43,628 nt of DNA from Gammaproteobacteria bacterium. Lineage in GTDB: Bacteria > Pseudomonadota > Gammaproteobacteria > Steroidobacterales > Steroidobacteraceae. The stretch is taken from positions 1-43,628 of the forward strand of contig JANXYK010000037.1 in NCBI GenBank assembly GCA_025350055.1, in the 5' to 3' direction. Positions 8,514-16,840 of the stretch are shown here, in pieces. A model generated the notes under the pieces. The model had not been told where the DNA came from. It did not search any database and saw nothing but the letters and a program-made list of their open reading frames with translations. The position numbers were made by a program, and so were the translations under genes. Positions within the stretch are counted from its first letter, which is position 1, and each line of letters starts with the position of its first letter.

Positions 8514-9887
8514 GTGAAAACGGTCATCGAGCCTTTCCGCATCAAATCGGTGGAGCCGATCCGCATGAGCACGCGTGCGCAACGGCGCGCGCTCATGGAG
8601 CAGGCCTACTACAACCTGTTCGGCCTGCAATCCGAGGATGTGCTGATCGACCTGCTGACAGACTCGGGCACCTCGGCGATGAGCGCGCGCCAATGGGCCG
8701 CGGTAATGCAGGGCGATGAGAGCTACGCGGGTTCGCCATCCTTTGCGCGTTTCGAAGCGGCGGTGCGCAACCTGATGCCCTTCAAGCACATCATCCCGAC
8801 GCACCAGGGGCGGGCCGCAGAGGCGATCCTGTTCCACCTGGTGGGTGGGGCGGGCAAGGTGATTCCCTCGAACACGCACTTCGATACGACGCGCGGCAAC
8901 ATCGAGGCCACCGGCGCGCAGGCACTCGACCTGCTGATCGCCGAGGGGAACGATCCCGCCAACGAGCATCCCTTCAAGGGCAACATGGACCTGGCGCGCC
9001 TCGAGGCCTTGCTTGCAGCGAAAGCGGACCAGGTGCCCTGCGTGATGATCACGGTGACCAACAACGCTGGCGGCGGCCAGCCGGTGAGCCTGCAGAATAT
9101 CCGCGCAGTCGCAGCGCTCGCGCATCGCTACCGCAAGCCGCTGATCATCGATGGCTGCCGCTTCGCCGAGAACGCCTGGTTCATCAAGATCCGCGAGGCC
9201 GGGCAGGGCACGCGCAGCGTAGTCGACATCGTGCGCGACATGTTTGCCGACGCCGATGGCATGACCATGAGCGCGAAGAAAGACGCTTTCGCCAATATCG
9301 GCGGCTGGCTGGCGCTGAACGATGATGTGCTGGCCGAGCAGGCGCGTACGCGGTTGATCCAGACCGAAGGCTTTCCCACCTATGGCGGGCTTGCGGGGCG
9401 CGACCTCGAGGCCATTGCGCAGGGCCTCACGGAAATCGTCGATGAACAGTATCTCGCCTACCGCATCCGCACCAACGCCTACATCGGTGAGCGGCTGATC
9501 GCGCTCGGCATCCCGATCGTGCGACCCGTGGGCGGCCACGCGGTGTTCGTGGATGCGCGCGGCTGGCTGCCGCACATCAAGCCGCTGGCGTATCCGGGCC
9601 AGTCGCTGGTCTGCGCGCTGTACGAATTCGGCGGCGTGCGCAGCTGCGAGATCGGCACCGTGATGTTCGGCCTGTCGCCCGATGGCAGCGAGCGGCCGGC
9701 GCCGATGGACCTGGTGCGCCTCGCCATGCCGCGGCGCGTGTACACGCAGTCGCATGCCGACTACGTGGTCGAGACCTTCGCCGAAATTGCGGCGCAGCGT
9801 GAGCAGCTGACGGGCTATCGCATCGTGCAGCAACCGCGCGCGATGCGGCACTTCACCGCGCACTTTGCACCGCTGGTGGGTCACTGA
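8514..9887 (+). CDS. Tryptophanase / tyrosine phenol-lyase family PLP enzyme (tryptophanase-like pocket)
   Basis: 457-residue PLP-dependent beta-eliminating lyase, predicted to split an aromatic amino acid into pyruvate, ammonia and indole or phenol. Family landmarks: EPFRIKSVEP at the N-terminus, IDLLTDSGT, TIPTHQGR-like IIPTHQGRAAE, NAGGGQPVSL, the PLP lysine in MTMSAKKDAF (Lys 256), EGFPTYGGLAGRD, and the tail MRHFTAHFAPL. Overall wording is close to tyrosine phenol-lyase, but Asp 124 replaces the phenol-lyase Thr 124 and Ile 380 aligns with its Arg 381, both as in tryptophanase. Substrate is therefore more likely tryptophan or another non-tyrosine substrate. It starts with GTG 3 bp after lpdA, so it is part of the PDH operon. 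An ATG at 8565 would remove the conserved N-terminus and is rejected. Confidence 0.85.
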   Translation: MKTVIEPFRIKSVEPIRMSTRAQRRALMEQAYYNLFGLQSEDVLIDLLTDSGTSAMSARQWAAVMQGDESYAGSPSFARFEAAVRNLMPFKHIIPTHQGRAAEAILFHLVGGAGKVIPSNTHFDTTRGNIEATGAQALDLLIAEGNDPANEHPFKGNMDLARLEALLAAKADQVPCVMITVTNNAGGGQPVSLQNIRAVAALAHRYRKPLIIDGCRFAENAWFIKIREAGQGTRSVVDIVRDMFADADGMTMSAKKDAFANIGGWLALNDDVLAEQARTRLIQTEGFPTYGGLAGRDLEAIAQGLTEIVDEQYLAYRIRTNAYIGERLIALGIPIVRPVGGHAVFVDARGWLPHIKPLAYPGQSLVCALYEFGGVRSCEIGTVMFGLSPDGSERPAPMDLVRLAMPRRVYTQSHADYVVETFAEIAAQREQLTGYRIVQQPRAMRHFTAHFAPLVGH

Positions 9888-9943
9888 TCAGAGTGGTCTG
9901 CGACCGAAGTGTGGGCGGCACCGGTTTGTGCTAGCTTCGGCAT

Positions 9944-10144
9944 ATGGACAAGACAATCCGCCGATTCGATAGCCTGGGGGCGATGAAATCTGACGAGTAT
10001 CGTTCTTGGCAGAGTCTGCCGGGTAGCGAGCGGATTCGCGCTGTTATGGATCTGAACAGCGACTTATATGCGCTGAAAGGACAAGCCACAGGTGCATCAA
10101 GACTTCAAAGAACTGTTGTCAGCATTCAACGCCGAACAGGTTAA
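9944..10144 (+). CDS. Small conserved-looking protein upstream of nucleotidyltransferase
   Basis: 66-residue charged cytoplasmic protein (MDKTIRRFDSLGAMKSDEYR, ending ASRLQRTVVSIQRRTG). No named domain is recognised. Its first half resembles small proteins that precede nucleotidyltransferase genes elsewhere: a MKSDEYRSWQSLPGSERIRAV segment followed by a RLQRT tail (from memory, not searched). It overlaps the next reading frame by about 53 bp, which suggests a two-gene unit. Base composition is AT-richer than the flanking PDH operon, consistent with horizontal transfer. Possibly the partner of the broken nucleotidyltransferase downstream. Confidence 0.55.
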   Translation: MDKTIRRFDSLGAMKSDEYRSWQSLPGSERIRAVMDLNSDLYALKGQATGASRLQRTVVSIQRRTG

Positions 10145-10553
10145 ATACCTGATTGTAGGCGGTTACGCGGTTTCGTTGCATGCGCAACCACGTGCGACAA
10201 AGGATCTTGATATCTTGATCAGTTCAGACGCTGAAAATAGCAGGGCCGTGTTCGCTGCACTCATGAAGTTCGGGGCACCTATGTAAGGAATGAGCGCCAA
10301 AGACTTCACTAAACCCGACAACTTCTTTCGTATGGGTACGCCGCCGCTGATGGTGGGCATCATGCCGAAGATCAGCGGTGTTGCCTTCGAACAAGCATGG
10401 CAGCGGCGAGTGCAAGTCACAATCGATGAGGGTCTCTGTGTGCCATTCATCTCGCGGGAGGACTTGCTGACCGCCAAACTTTCAGCGGGCCGCGCGCAAG
10501 ACTTGATCGACGTTGAAGCCTTGCGCGAGAGCCACCAGAGCCCGTCCGATTGA
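10092..10553 (+). pseudogene. Nucleotidyltransferase (DNA polymerase beta-like superfamily) broken by one in-frame stop
   Basis: Two open segments lie in the same frame, separated only by TAA at 10284-10286. The first (from GTG 10092) has KYLIVGGYAVSLHAQPRATKDLDIL, the glycine pair plus DxD metal-binding signature of minimal nucleotidyltransferases. The second (10287-10553) continues with MSAKDFTKPDNFFRMGTPP, MPKISGVAFEQAWQRRV and ISREDLLTAKLSAGRAQDLIDVEALR, the usual rest of this family. Joined across the stop they give about 153 residues, the expected size. So the gene most likely carries a single nonsense mutation. A sequencing error or readthrough cannot be excluded. Confidence 0.75.
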
Positions 10554-10620
10554 ATTGGATTGTTCGCTGTCTTCCTGAAATTGCATTGGCATTGACTGTT
10601 CGCGCCGCCGTGACGCGCTG

Positions 10621-11457
10621 CTAGCTGCGCCAGCGCAACTGCACACTGGCGCCGGCCGTGAGGGTTGATCCCACACCGCTGGCCATCACCAGGTTCTGTC
10701 CGAAGAGCACGCCACCCAGCGCCGCATCGAAACGGTAGCCCTTCAGTGTGCGCAGCGGCTCGGCGCCATCGAGCGTGCCGGTGGATTGCTCGGTGGTCGT
10801 GATGCTGCAGCGGGTGCAGGGCTTGACCACCTGCAGGATCACCTTGCCGACTCGTAGTTCCAGCAGCTCATCTTCGTCATAGGCGCCCAGGCCCTCGAGC
10901 ACGATGTTCGGCCGGAAGCGGTTCATCGGCAGATCGCGACCTACGCGACGACTCAGGTCCTGGCGCGAAGCCTCGCCGATCAGCAGCAACGGGAACGCAT
11001 CGCTGAAGGCGTTGGCGGCATCGATCGCGCCGCTGTATTTGCGCTCACTCAGGCGCTGCTGTGCCGGATCGAAGCGCACCAGGCGGCAGGGGTGCCCCAG
11101 CCAAGCGCTGAGCACGTTCGCAACTTGGTCGCCGGCATCGAAGGCCGAGCATTCATCGCGCCAGATGCGTACCCGGCAGGGCAGTCGCGCCGCAGCGTGC
11201 GCGATCTGCAGCGGCGGCAGGTCTGGCGCGGAAATCGACAGGCCCAGTGCGCCAAGTTCCACCTGCAGCAACGCCAGCCGCGGCCGTTCACGCTGGGTGA
11301 TGAAGCGGCCCTCGGGCGTGACCAGCAGCCACTGTCGATCGTGCTCGATGCCGGTCGCGCACAGGCGCGCTGCCGGCAGCGAATGCCCGCGCGCTGATTT
11401 CAGTGGATAGCGGTAGAGGGCGGCGATACGGGCAGTATCCGGGCGAGGTGTGTTCAC
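10621..11457 (-). CDS. MOSC-domain protein, YcbX-like
   Basis: 278-residue protein with an N-terminal MOSC beta-barrel (IAALYRYPLKSARGHSLPAA, GIEHDRQWLLVTPEGRFITQRE, about 8-120) and a MOSC domain (about 130-275) with FRPNIVLEG and the cysteine segment VKPCTRCSITTT. MOSC proteins bind the molybdenum cofactor, and YcbX reduces N-hydroxylated compounds, taking electrons from a reductase partner. The Cys in KPCTRC is the likely molybdenum ligand. YcbX of E. coli carries an extra C-terminal ferredoxin domain; this protein has none. It starts with GTG overlapping the DUF1841 stop (GTGA) and is the last gene of the rnfB-nth operon. Confidence 0.85.
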   Translation of the reverse strand: MNTPRPDTARIAALYRYPLKSARGHSLPAARLCATGIEHDRQWLLVTPEGRFITQRERPRLALLQVELGALGLSISAPDLPPLQIAHAAARLPCRVRIWRDECSAFDAGDQVANVLSAWLGHPCRLVRFDPAQQRLSERKYSGAIDAANAFSDAFPLLLIGEASRQDLSRRVGRDLPMNRFRPNIVLEGLGAYDEDELLELRVGKVILQVVKPCTRCSITTTEQSTGTLDGAEPLRTLKGYRFDAALGGVLFGQNLVMASGVGSTLTAGASVQLRWRS

Positions 11458-11873
11458 AGGCGCTGCAGGGCCTCGAGGTAAACGCGCTCATCGGGCGCGC
11501 GCCCGCTGCGCTGCGCCTGCCAGAGTGCCTCGGACAACACGCCGATCATGCGATGCTCGGCATCGTGCAGCGAGGCACCACGCTGCAGCAACCGCTGCAG
11601 CACTGCGTTGATGCCAGCGGGTCGATTCGTGCCCAACTGTTCGCGCAGCGCGAGATGCAGCCCCAGGTGCAGGAAAGGGTTCGCAGCCGCGTCGGTGCCT
11701 TCGGCTTCCAGCGCGGCACCCTGCAGCAGCGCGTGGTATTCCGGATGCAGTGCGATGACATCGAGCATCTGTGCCTGCAGCGGCTCGAGTGGCAGGCGCT
11801 GCTCATGACGCTGCCAGGCTTCGCGCCAGGCGGCGCGCATGGCATCGCGGCTGTGCCCGGCGTAGACACTCAT
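11454..11873 (-). CDS. DUF1841 family protein
   Basis: 139-residue soluble, largely helical protein of unknown function. The recognisable block is NPFLHLGLHLALREQLGTNRPAGI, typical of DUF1841, with EALWQAQRSGRAPDE near the end. ATG 11873 overlaps the nth stop in an ATGA, and its own stop overlaps the MOSC gene's GTG. Tight coupling to nth suggests co-expression; it does not show a shared biochemical role. Confidence 0.85.
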   Translation of the reverse strand: MSVYAGHSRDAMRAAWREAWQRHEQRLPLEPLQAQMLDVIALHPEYHALLQGAALEAEGTDAAANPFLHLGLHLALREQLGTNRPAGINAVLQRLLQRGASLHDAEHRMIGVLSEALWQAQRSGRAPDERVYLEALQRL

Positions 11874-12508
11874 TTCTCCAGCACCTTCTGCTTGAAGTTG
11901 CAGTAGCGCACCACCAGGCACTGCGCGCACAGGGGGCGGCGCGCCTTGCAGGTGTAACGGCCGAGTAGTATCAACCAGTGATGCGCGTGGCGCATGAATT
12001 CCTTCGGCGTCACGGCCAGCAGCCGCTCTTCCACCGCGCGCGGCGTGGCGCCCTTGGCGAGGCCAGTGCGATTGGCGACCCGGAACAGATGCGTGTCGAC
12101 TGCGATGGTCTCGGCGCCAAAGGCCGTATTGAGCACCACGTTTGCGCTCTTGCGGCCGACGCCGGGGAGTGCTTCGAGCGCGGCGCGATCGTCTGGCACC
12201 TCGCCCTGGTGACGCTCGAGCAGCAGCCGCGAAGCGGCGCTGATGTGACTGGCCTTGCTGTTGAACAACCCGATGGTGCGGATGTAGTGCTTGAGCCGTG
12301 CCTCGCCCAGTTTCAGCATCGCCGCGGCATCGGGCGCCACGCGGAACAGCTCTGCCGTCGCCACATTCACGCTGCGATCGGTGGCCTGCGCCGAGAGGAT
12401 CACCGCCACCAGCAGCTGGTAGGGCGTTGCGTACACCAGTTCAGTGCGCGGTTCGGGGTTGGCCGCGCGCAGCGCGCTGTAGAAACTGCGGATTGCGGCG
12501 GGCGTCAT
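11870..12508 (-). CDS. nth: Endonuclease III
   Basis: 212-residue DNA glycosylase/AP lyase that removes oxidised pyrimidines in base excision repair. It has the helix-hairpin-helix LPGVGRKSANVVLN with the catalytic Lys, the catalytic Asp in AVDTHLFRVANR, and the C-terminal [4Fe-4S] cluster CKARRPLCAQCLVVRYC (C-x6-C-x2-C-x5-C). Length equals E. coli Nth (211 aa). It is coupled by ATGA overlaps to the rnfB-like gene upstream and DUF1841 downstream. Confidence 0.97.
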   Translation of the reverse strand: MTPAAIRSFYSALRAANPEPRTELVYATPYQLLVAVILSAQATDRSVNVATAELFRVAPDAAAMLKLGEARLKHYIRTIGLFNSKASHISAASRLLLERHQGEVPDDRAALEALPGVGRKSANVVLNTAFGAETIAVDTHLFRVANRTGLAKGATPRAVEERLLAVTPKEFMRHAHHWLILLGRYTCKARRPLCAQCLVVRYCNFKQKVLEK

Positions 12509-13038
12509 GACAGCGAGCTCTTCAGATCCGCGAGCTGCTGCGCCCGCTGCAGCGCCCGCGTTTCGCGGCGTGCCTCATGGGCGTTGTAGCGCTCGCGATT
12601 GTCGGCGCGCGAGGGCGTCGCTACGGCCTCGGGCCAGGGCAGCAGGTGGATGCAATCCACCGGGCAGGCGGGCAGGCACAGCTCGCAGCCCGTGCACCAG
12701 CTCGCCACTACGCTGTGCAGTTGCCGCGAGGCGCCGAGGATCGCATCGACCGGACAAGGGGGCAGGCAGCGGGCGCAGCCGATGCAGGCCTCGGGGTCTA
12801 TCCACGCGAGGCGCGGCGGCGCTTCGCTGCCGTTGGCGGGGTTCAACGGCAGGGCCGGTCGCGACAGGAGTGCGGCGAGCTCGGCGATCAACGCGGCGCC
12901 ACCCGGCGGGCACTGGTTCAATTCGGCCTGGCCCTCGGCCAGTGCCTGTGCATAGGGCCGGCAGCCCGCGTAGCCGCAGCGCGTGCACTGCGTCTGCGGC
13001 AGCAGGGCATCGATGTACAGGGGATCGACAGGCGTCAT
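12505..13038 (-). CDS. RnfB-like iron-sulfur protein, truncated N-terminus, no rnf partners
   Basis: 177-residue ferredoxin-like protein. It contains the RnfB Fe-S motif (QCTRCGYAGCRPYAQAL with NQCPPGG, about 16-45) and two [4Fe-4S] ferredoxin motifs (CIGCARCLPPCPVDAI and CTGCELCLPACPVDCI, about 87-135), then a charged C-terminal helix rich in Arg and Gln. Canonical RnfB has an N-terminal membrane helix, which is absent here. No rnfA, C, D, G or E is nearby, although rnf operons often end in nth. The start ATG 13038 is preferred over the upstream ATG at 13110 because a TAAAAT -10-like element lies between them. It may serve as a free electron carrier. Confidence 0.8.
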   Translation of the reverse strand: MTPVDPLYIDALLPQTQCTRCGYAGCRPYAQALAEGQAELNQCPPGGAALIAELAALLSRPALPLNPANGSEAPPRLAWIDPEACIGCARCLPPCPVDAILGASRQLHSVVASWCTGCELCLPACPVDCIHLLPWPEAVATPSRADNRERYNAHEARRETRALQRAQQLADLKSSLS

Positions 13039-13067
13039 CGCAATTCCAATGGCACAATGCCACTCCG

Positions 13068-13073
13068 ATTTTA
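13068..13073 (-). promoter_or_regulatory. -10-like element for the rnfB-nth operon
   Basis: TAAAAT on the minus strand, about 30 bp before the ATG at 13038, with GGAA as a modest ribosome site 5 nt before that ATG. No good -35 is visible, and any -35 would overlap the start of the divergent rhomboid gene. Confidence 0.35.
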
Positions 13074-13091
13074 GAGGACTGACGAGACTAC

Positions 13092-13715
13092 ATGCTGGGC
13101 AATCTGACACCGACGGTACGCACGATCCTGGTCATCAACGTGCTGGTCTTCCTGGCCAGCTCGGTGCCGGAACTGCAGCGGAACATCGACCTGCTCTCGC
13201 TCTGGCCCCTGCACAGCACGAACCCGCTGCAGAGCCTGCCCTTCGCGCCCTGGCAGCTCATCACTTACGGTTTCGTGCACTTCGAGACCTGGCACCTATT
13301 CACCAACATGTTCGCGCTGTACATGTTCGGCCCGGATGTGGAGCGGCTGCTGGGAACCCGGCGTTTCCAGGTGTTCTACGGCACCTGCATCGTGGGCGCG
13401 GCGTTGGCGCAGCAGCTGGTGACCTCGACGATCCATCCGACCGCGGTGGCAACGGTCGGTGCTTCGGGTGGCATTTTCGGCGTGTTGCTGTGCTTTGGCA
13501 TGGCCTATCCGCAGCGCAGGCTGATGTTGATATTCCCGCCGATACCGATGCCGGCCTGGCTGTTCGTCACGCTCTATGGCGTGCTGGAACTGTACCTCGG
13601 GGTCTTCGGGCTCAACCAGGGCGTGGCGCATTTTGCGCACCTGGGCGGCATGGCGGCGGGGTACTTGCTGATCCTGTACTGGCGCCACCAGGCCCGCCAG
13701 CGACGCGTCAACTGA
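13092..13715 (+). CDS. Rhomboid family intramembrane serine protease
   Basis: 207-residue inner-membrane protein with six predicted helices. Hallmarks are [13 protein letters not shown] (His and Asn of the oxyanion region), the nucleophile motif [11 protein letters not shown], and the catalytic His in [14 protein letters not shown]. Rhomboids cleave single-span membrane proteins within the bilayer; the substrate is not predictable. It lies divergent from the rnfB operon and its 3' end overlaps metG by 8 bp tail to tail. Confidence 0.93.
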   Translation: MLGNLTPTVRTILVINVLVFLASSVPELQRNIDLLSLWPLHSTNPLQSLPFAPWQLITYGFVHFETWHLFTNMFALYMFGPDVERLLGTRRFQVFYGTCIVGAALAQQLVTSTIHPTAVATVGASGGIFGVLLCFGMAYPQRRLMLIFPPIPMPAWLFVTLYGVLELYLGVFGLNQGVAHFAHLGGMAAGYLLILYWRHQARQRRVN

Positions 13716-15777
13716 CTTTCATGCCGGGCTGCGCGCCCGAATCCACATCGAGCAGGAAGATTCCGCCCTCGCTGCCGCTGGCGCACAACACCATGCCGGC
13801 GGATACACCAAAGCGCATCTTGCGCGGCTCGAGGTTCGCCACCACGATCACCAGCCGGTTCAGCAGCTTTTCCGGCGCGTAGCTGGCGCGGATGCCGGAG
13901 AACACATTGCGCTGGCCCGCGCCCAGATCGAGCGTGAGCTGCAGCAGTTTGTCGGAACCCTCAACATGGCTGGCCGCGAGCACGCGGGCCACGCGCAGAT
14001 CCACGCGCGCGAAATCGGCAATTCCGATCGTTGCCGCTGCGTCGGCGCCGGGCGCAGCAGTGGCGGCAGGCGCGGCAGTGGCCGGCTTGGTGGCCACGGT
14101 TTTCGCGGGCGCGGACTTCGCGGGAGTCGCCTTGGTAGGTGCGGCGGCAGGCTCGCTTGCGACCAGTCTGAACACCACCGCCGGATCCAGGCGCTGTGCC
14201 AGCGGCTGGTAGGGTGCCAGTGCGCTGCCGAGCAGCGGCGTCGCGGCCGCCTGCCAGGCATCGAGTGGCCCGCCCAGGAATCTTCCTGCAGCCTCGGCGA
14301 TCTTCGGCAGCACCGGTGCGAGGTAGACCATCAGGACGCGGAACAGGTTGATGCCCTGCGTGGCGATCGCGCGCACTTCTTCGCTGCGCGCCGGATCCTT
14401 GGCCATCGCCCAGGGCTTGTGCTGGTCAATGTACTTGTTGGCGCGATCGGCGAGATTCATGATCTGGCGCATCGCGCTGCCGTACTCGCGTTGTTCGTAC
14501 AGCGCCGCGATCTCCTCGCTGGCCGCCGCAAACTGCGCATACAGTTCAGCATCCGGCAGCGCCGTGGCCAGGCGGCCGCCGCCGCGCTCAATGAATCCGG
14601 CGCAGCGGCTGGCGATGTTGACCAGCTTCCCCACAAGGTCGGAGTCGGTGCGGGCGATGAAGTCCTCGAGGCTGAGATCGATGTCCTCGATGCCGCCGCT
14701 GAGCTTGGCCGCGAAGTAGTAACGCAGCGGCTCGGGCGGGAGGCTGTCGAGGTAGCTGCGCGCGGTGATGAAGGTACCGCGGGTCTTCGACATCTTCTGG
14801 CCGTTGATGGTGAGGAAACCGTGCACGCACACGTTGGTCGGGCGGCGCAGCCCGGCGCCGTGCAAAACCGCCGGCCAGAACAGCGTGTGGAAGTAACTGA
14901 TGTCCTTGCCGATGAAATGATGCAGCTCGGTGGCGGTCTCGGATTTCCAGTAGCGGTCGAAGTCGAGGCCGCGGCGCGCTGCCAGCGCGACGAAGCTGGC
15001 GATGTAGCCGATCGGCGCATCGAACCACACGTAGAAAAACTTGCCGGGCGAGCCCGGGATCTCGAAGCCGAAGTAGGGTTGGTCGCGCGAGATGTCCCAG
15101 TCCTGCAGCCCGGCGGCGAACCATTCATCCAGCTTGGCGCGCACGGCGCCCGAGAGGCTGCCGCTCGCCAGCCACTCGCGCAGCATGGTCTCGAAGGCGC
15201 CCAGCCGGAAGAACAGGTGCTCGGATTCACGCCACACCGGCGGCGTATTGCTCAGCGTGGAGACCGGATCGATCAGCTCGGCGGGTGAGTAGGTGGAGCC
15301 ACACACCTCGCAGCTGTCGCCATACTGATCGACGCTTTTGCAGCGCGGGCAGGTGCCGCGCACGTAGCGATCGGGCAGGAACATCTGCGCCTGCTCGTCG
15401 TAGGCCTGGCGCACGCTGCGGCGCGCGATATAGCCGCCGGCCTGCAGGCGCTCGTACAGCTCGGCGCACAGTTTTCGATTCTCCTCGCTGTGCGTGGAGT
15501 GGAACTGGTCGTGACCGATCAGCAGTTGCTGGTAGTCGCGCAGGTGCTCGGCCGCACTGGCCGCAATCAGTTCTTCGGGTGTCTGCCCCTGCTGCTGCGC
15601 GCGGATCATGATCGGCGTGCCGTGGGTATCCTCGGCGCATACGAACAGGCAGTCGTGGCCGCGCAGCCGCTGGAAGCGCACCCAGATGTCGGTCTGCACA
15701 GCCTCGAGCGCATGCCCGAGGTGCAGCGGGCCGTTGGCATAGGGCAGGGCGTGAGTGACCAGGATCTGCCGCGTCAT
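13708..15777 (-). CDS. metG: Methionyl-tRNA synthetase
   Basis: 689-residue class I synthetase charging tRNA-Met. ATP-binding HIGH motif is PLHLGHALE (about 17-25), the zinc knuckle is [18 protein letters not shown] (about 145-162), and the KMSKS loop is KMSKTRG. After the anticodon domain comes a low-complexity Ala/Pro/Thr/Lys linker and a C-terminal EMAP/Trbp111-like tRNA-binding domain ([13 protein letters not shown] to the end) that also supports dimerisation. It is the last gene of the kinase-pilT-pilU operon: its ATG overlaps the upstream stop (ATGA). Confidence 0.97.
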   Translation of the reverse strand: MTRQILVTHALPYANGPLHLGHALEAVQTDIWVRFQRLRGHDCLFVCAEDTHGTPIMIRAQQQGQTPEELIAASAAEHLRDYQQLLIGHDQFHSTHSEENRKLCAELYERLQAGGYIARRSVRQAYDEQAQMFLPDRYVRGTCPRCKSVDQYGDSCEVCGSTYSPAELIDPVSTLSNTPPVWRESEHLFFRLGAFETMLREWLASGSLSGAVRAKLDEWFAAGLQDWDISRDQPYFGFEIPGSPGKFFYVWFDAPIGYIASFVALAARRGLDFDRYWKSETATELHHFIGKDISYFHTLFWPAVLHGAGLRRPTNVCVHGFLTINGQKMSKTRGTFITARSYLDSLPPEPLRYYFAAKLSGGIEDIDLSLEDFIARTDSDLVGKLVNIASRCAGFIERGGGRLATALPDAELYAQFAAASEEIAALYEQREYGSAMRQIMNLADRANKYIDQHKPWAMAKDPARSEEVRAIATQGINLFRVLMVYLAPVLPKIAEAAGRFLGGPLDAWQAAATPLLGSALAPYQPLAQRLDPAVVFRLVASEPAAAPTKATPAKSAPAKTVATKPATAAPAATAAPGADAAATIGIADFARVDLRVARVLAASHVEGSDKLLQLTLDLGAGQRNVFSGIRASYAPEKLLNRLVIVVANLEPRKMRFGVSAGMVLCASGSEGGIFLLDVDSGAQPGMKVS

Positions 15778-16838
15778 CCGCCGGCGCCCTTCAGTTCCTC
15801 GAACTTCGCCTTGTTGATGCCCTTCTTGTACGCCTCGGCGCCAGTGATCTGGCCCGTATCGAGCAATGCCTGGATCGCCATGTCCATGGTGCGCATGCCG
15901 AGCGCGCCGCCCGCTTGCATCACGGTCTCGATCTGGTCGAGCTTGCCCTGGCGGATCAGGTTGGCCGAAGCGGGCGTATTGATCAGGATCTCGAGCGCCG
16001 CCACCCGACCCTGGCCATCGGCACGCTGCAGGAGTTGCTGCGAGATCACGCCACGGAGCGAGGTCGAGAGCATGGTGCGCACGTGCGACTGCTTGTCGGC
16101 CGGGAAGGCATTGACCATGCGATCGACGGTGGGCGCGGCGCCATTGGTGTGCAGCGTGGCCATCACCAGGATGCCCATTTCGGCCGCGGTGATCGCCGTG
16201 CTCATGGTTTCCAGATCGCGCAACTCGCCCACCAGGATCACGTCGGGATCTTCGCGCAGGGCCGAGAGCAGTGCCGCCGAGAAAGTCGGCGTGTGCGCAC
16301 CGATCTCACGCTGGCTGATCAGGCAGTTGTGCCGCGGATGCACGAACTCGATCGGATCTTCGATCGTGAGGATGTGGCCTTTGATGCGCTTGTTGATGTC
16401 ATCGATCATTGCCGCGAGCGAGGTCGACTTGCCCGAGCCGGTCTTGCCGGTCACCAGGATCAGTCCATTGCTGGCGCGGCACAGCTGGTGCACGGCCGCG
16501 GGCATCTTCAGCTGCTCGAGCGTGAGGGCACTGGAAGGGATGGCCCGGAACACCGCGCCCATGCCCGCGAGCTGGCGCATGATGTTGACGCGAAAACGCC
16601 CCTTGTCGGCCAGCGAATAGGCGAAATCCGCGCCGTCATGAGCCTCGAAGCGCTCGACAGCCTTGCGCGGCATGATTTCGTAGAGCGCCTGCTTGACCGC
16701 ATCTGCGGTCAGCACTTCCTGCTGCAGCGGGGCGAGATCGCCGTAGCGGCGCACGCGCGGCGGGTCGCCGGCGATGAAATGCAGGTCCGAACCCTTGCGG
16801 CGGAGGATTTCCTCGAGGAAGGCATCGATCTGCGCCAT
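15774..16838 (-). CDS. PilT/PilU-type type IV pilus retraction ATPase (second copy)
   Basis: 354-residue hexameric secretion ATPase of the PilT/PilU family. It shows Walker A GKTGSGKS, the Asp box ([12 protein letters not shown]), Walker [13 protein letters not shown] and the His box [17 protein letters not shown]. The C-terminal half keeps [19 protein letters not shown], close to the AIRNLIRE region needed for PilT-driven retraction. It lacks the polar extension of some PilU proteins, so pilT or pilU is not distinguished with certainty. Its ATG lies 2 bp after the preceding pilT-like stop. Confidence 0.85.
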   Translation of the reverse strand: MAQIDAFLEEILRRKGSDLHFIAGDPPRVRRYGDLAPLQQEVLTADAVKQALYEIMPRKAVERFEAHDGADFAYSLADKGRFRVNIMRQLAGMGAVFRAIPSSALTLEQLKMPAAVHQLCRASNGLILVTGKTGSGKSTSLAAMIDDINKRIKGHILTIEDPIEFVHPRHNCLISQREIGAHTPTFSAALLSALREDPDVILVGELRDLETMSTAITAAEMGILVMATLHTNGAAPTVDRMVNAFPADKQSHVRTMLSTSLRGVISQQLLQRADGQGRVAALEILINTPASANLIRQGKLDQIETVMQAGGALGMRTMDMAIQALLDTGQITGAEAYKKGINKAKFEELKGAGG

Positions 16839-16840
16839 GG

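Noticed and set aside
6660-9884. Open reading frame of more than 1000 codons on the minus strand across aceF, lpdA and the lyase gene.
   Set aside because: It mirrors three well-supported plus-strand genes. The translation is Arg/His/Gly-rich with no recognisable domain, as expected for the antisense of GC-rich genes.
8514-9887. Naming the PLP enzyme tyrosine phenol-lyase (tpl).
   Set aside because: The two positions recalled as contacting the phenol hydroxyl (Thr 124 and Arg 381) are Asp and Ile here, as in tryptophanase, so the specific name is not supported.
12505-13110. Longer RnfB start at 13110 with an extra cysteine-containing N-terminus.
   Set aside because: It overlaps the divergent rhomboid start and a likely -10 element; the added residues do not form a membrane helix.
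13966-15288. 440-codon plus-strand frame opposite metG.
   Set aside because: Shadow of metG, whose HIGH, zinc and KMSKS motifs are intact on the other strand.
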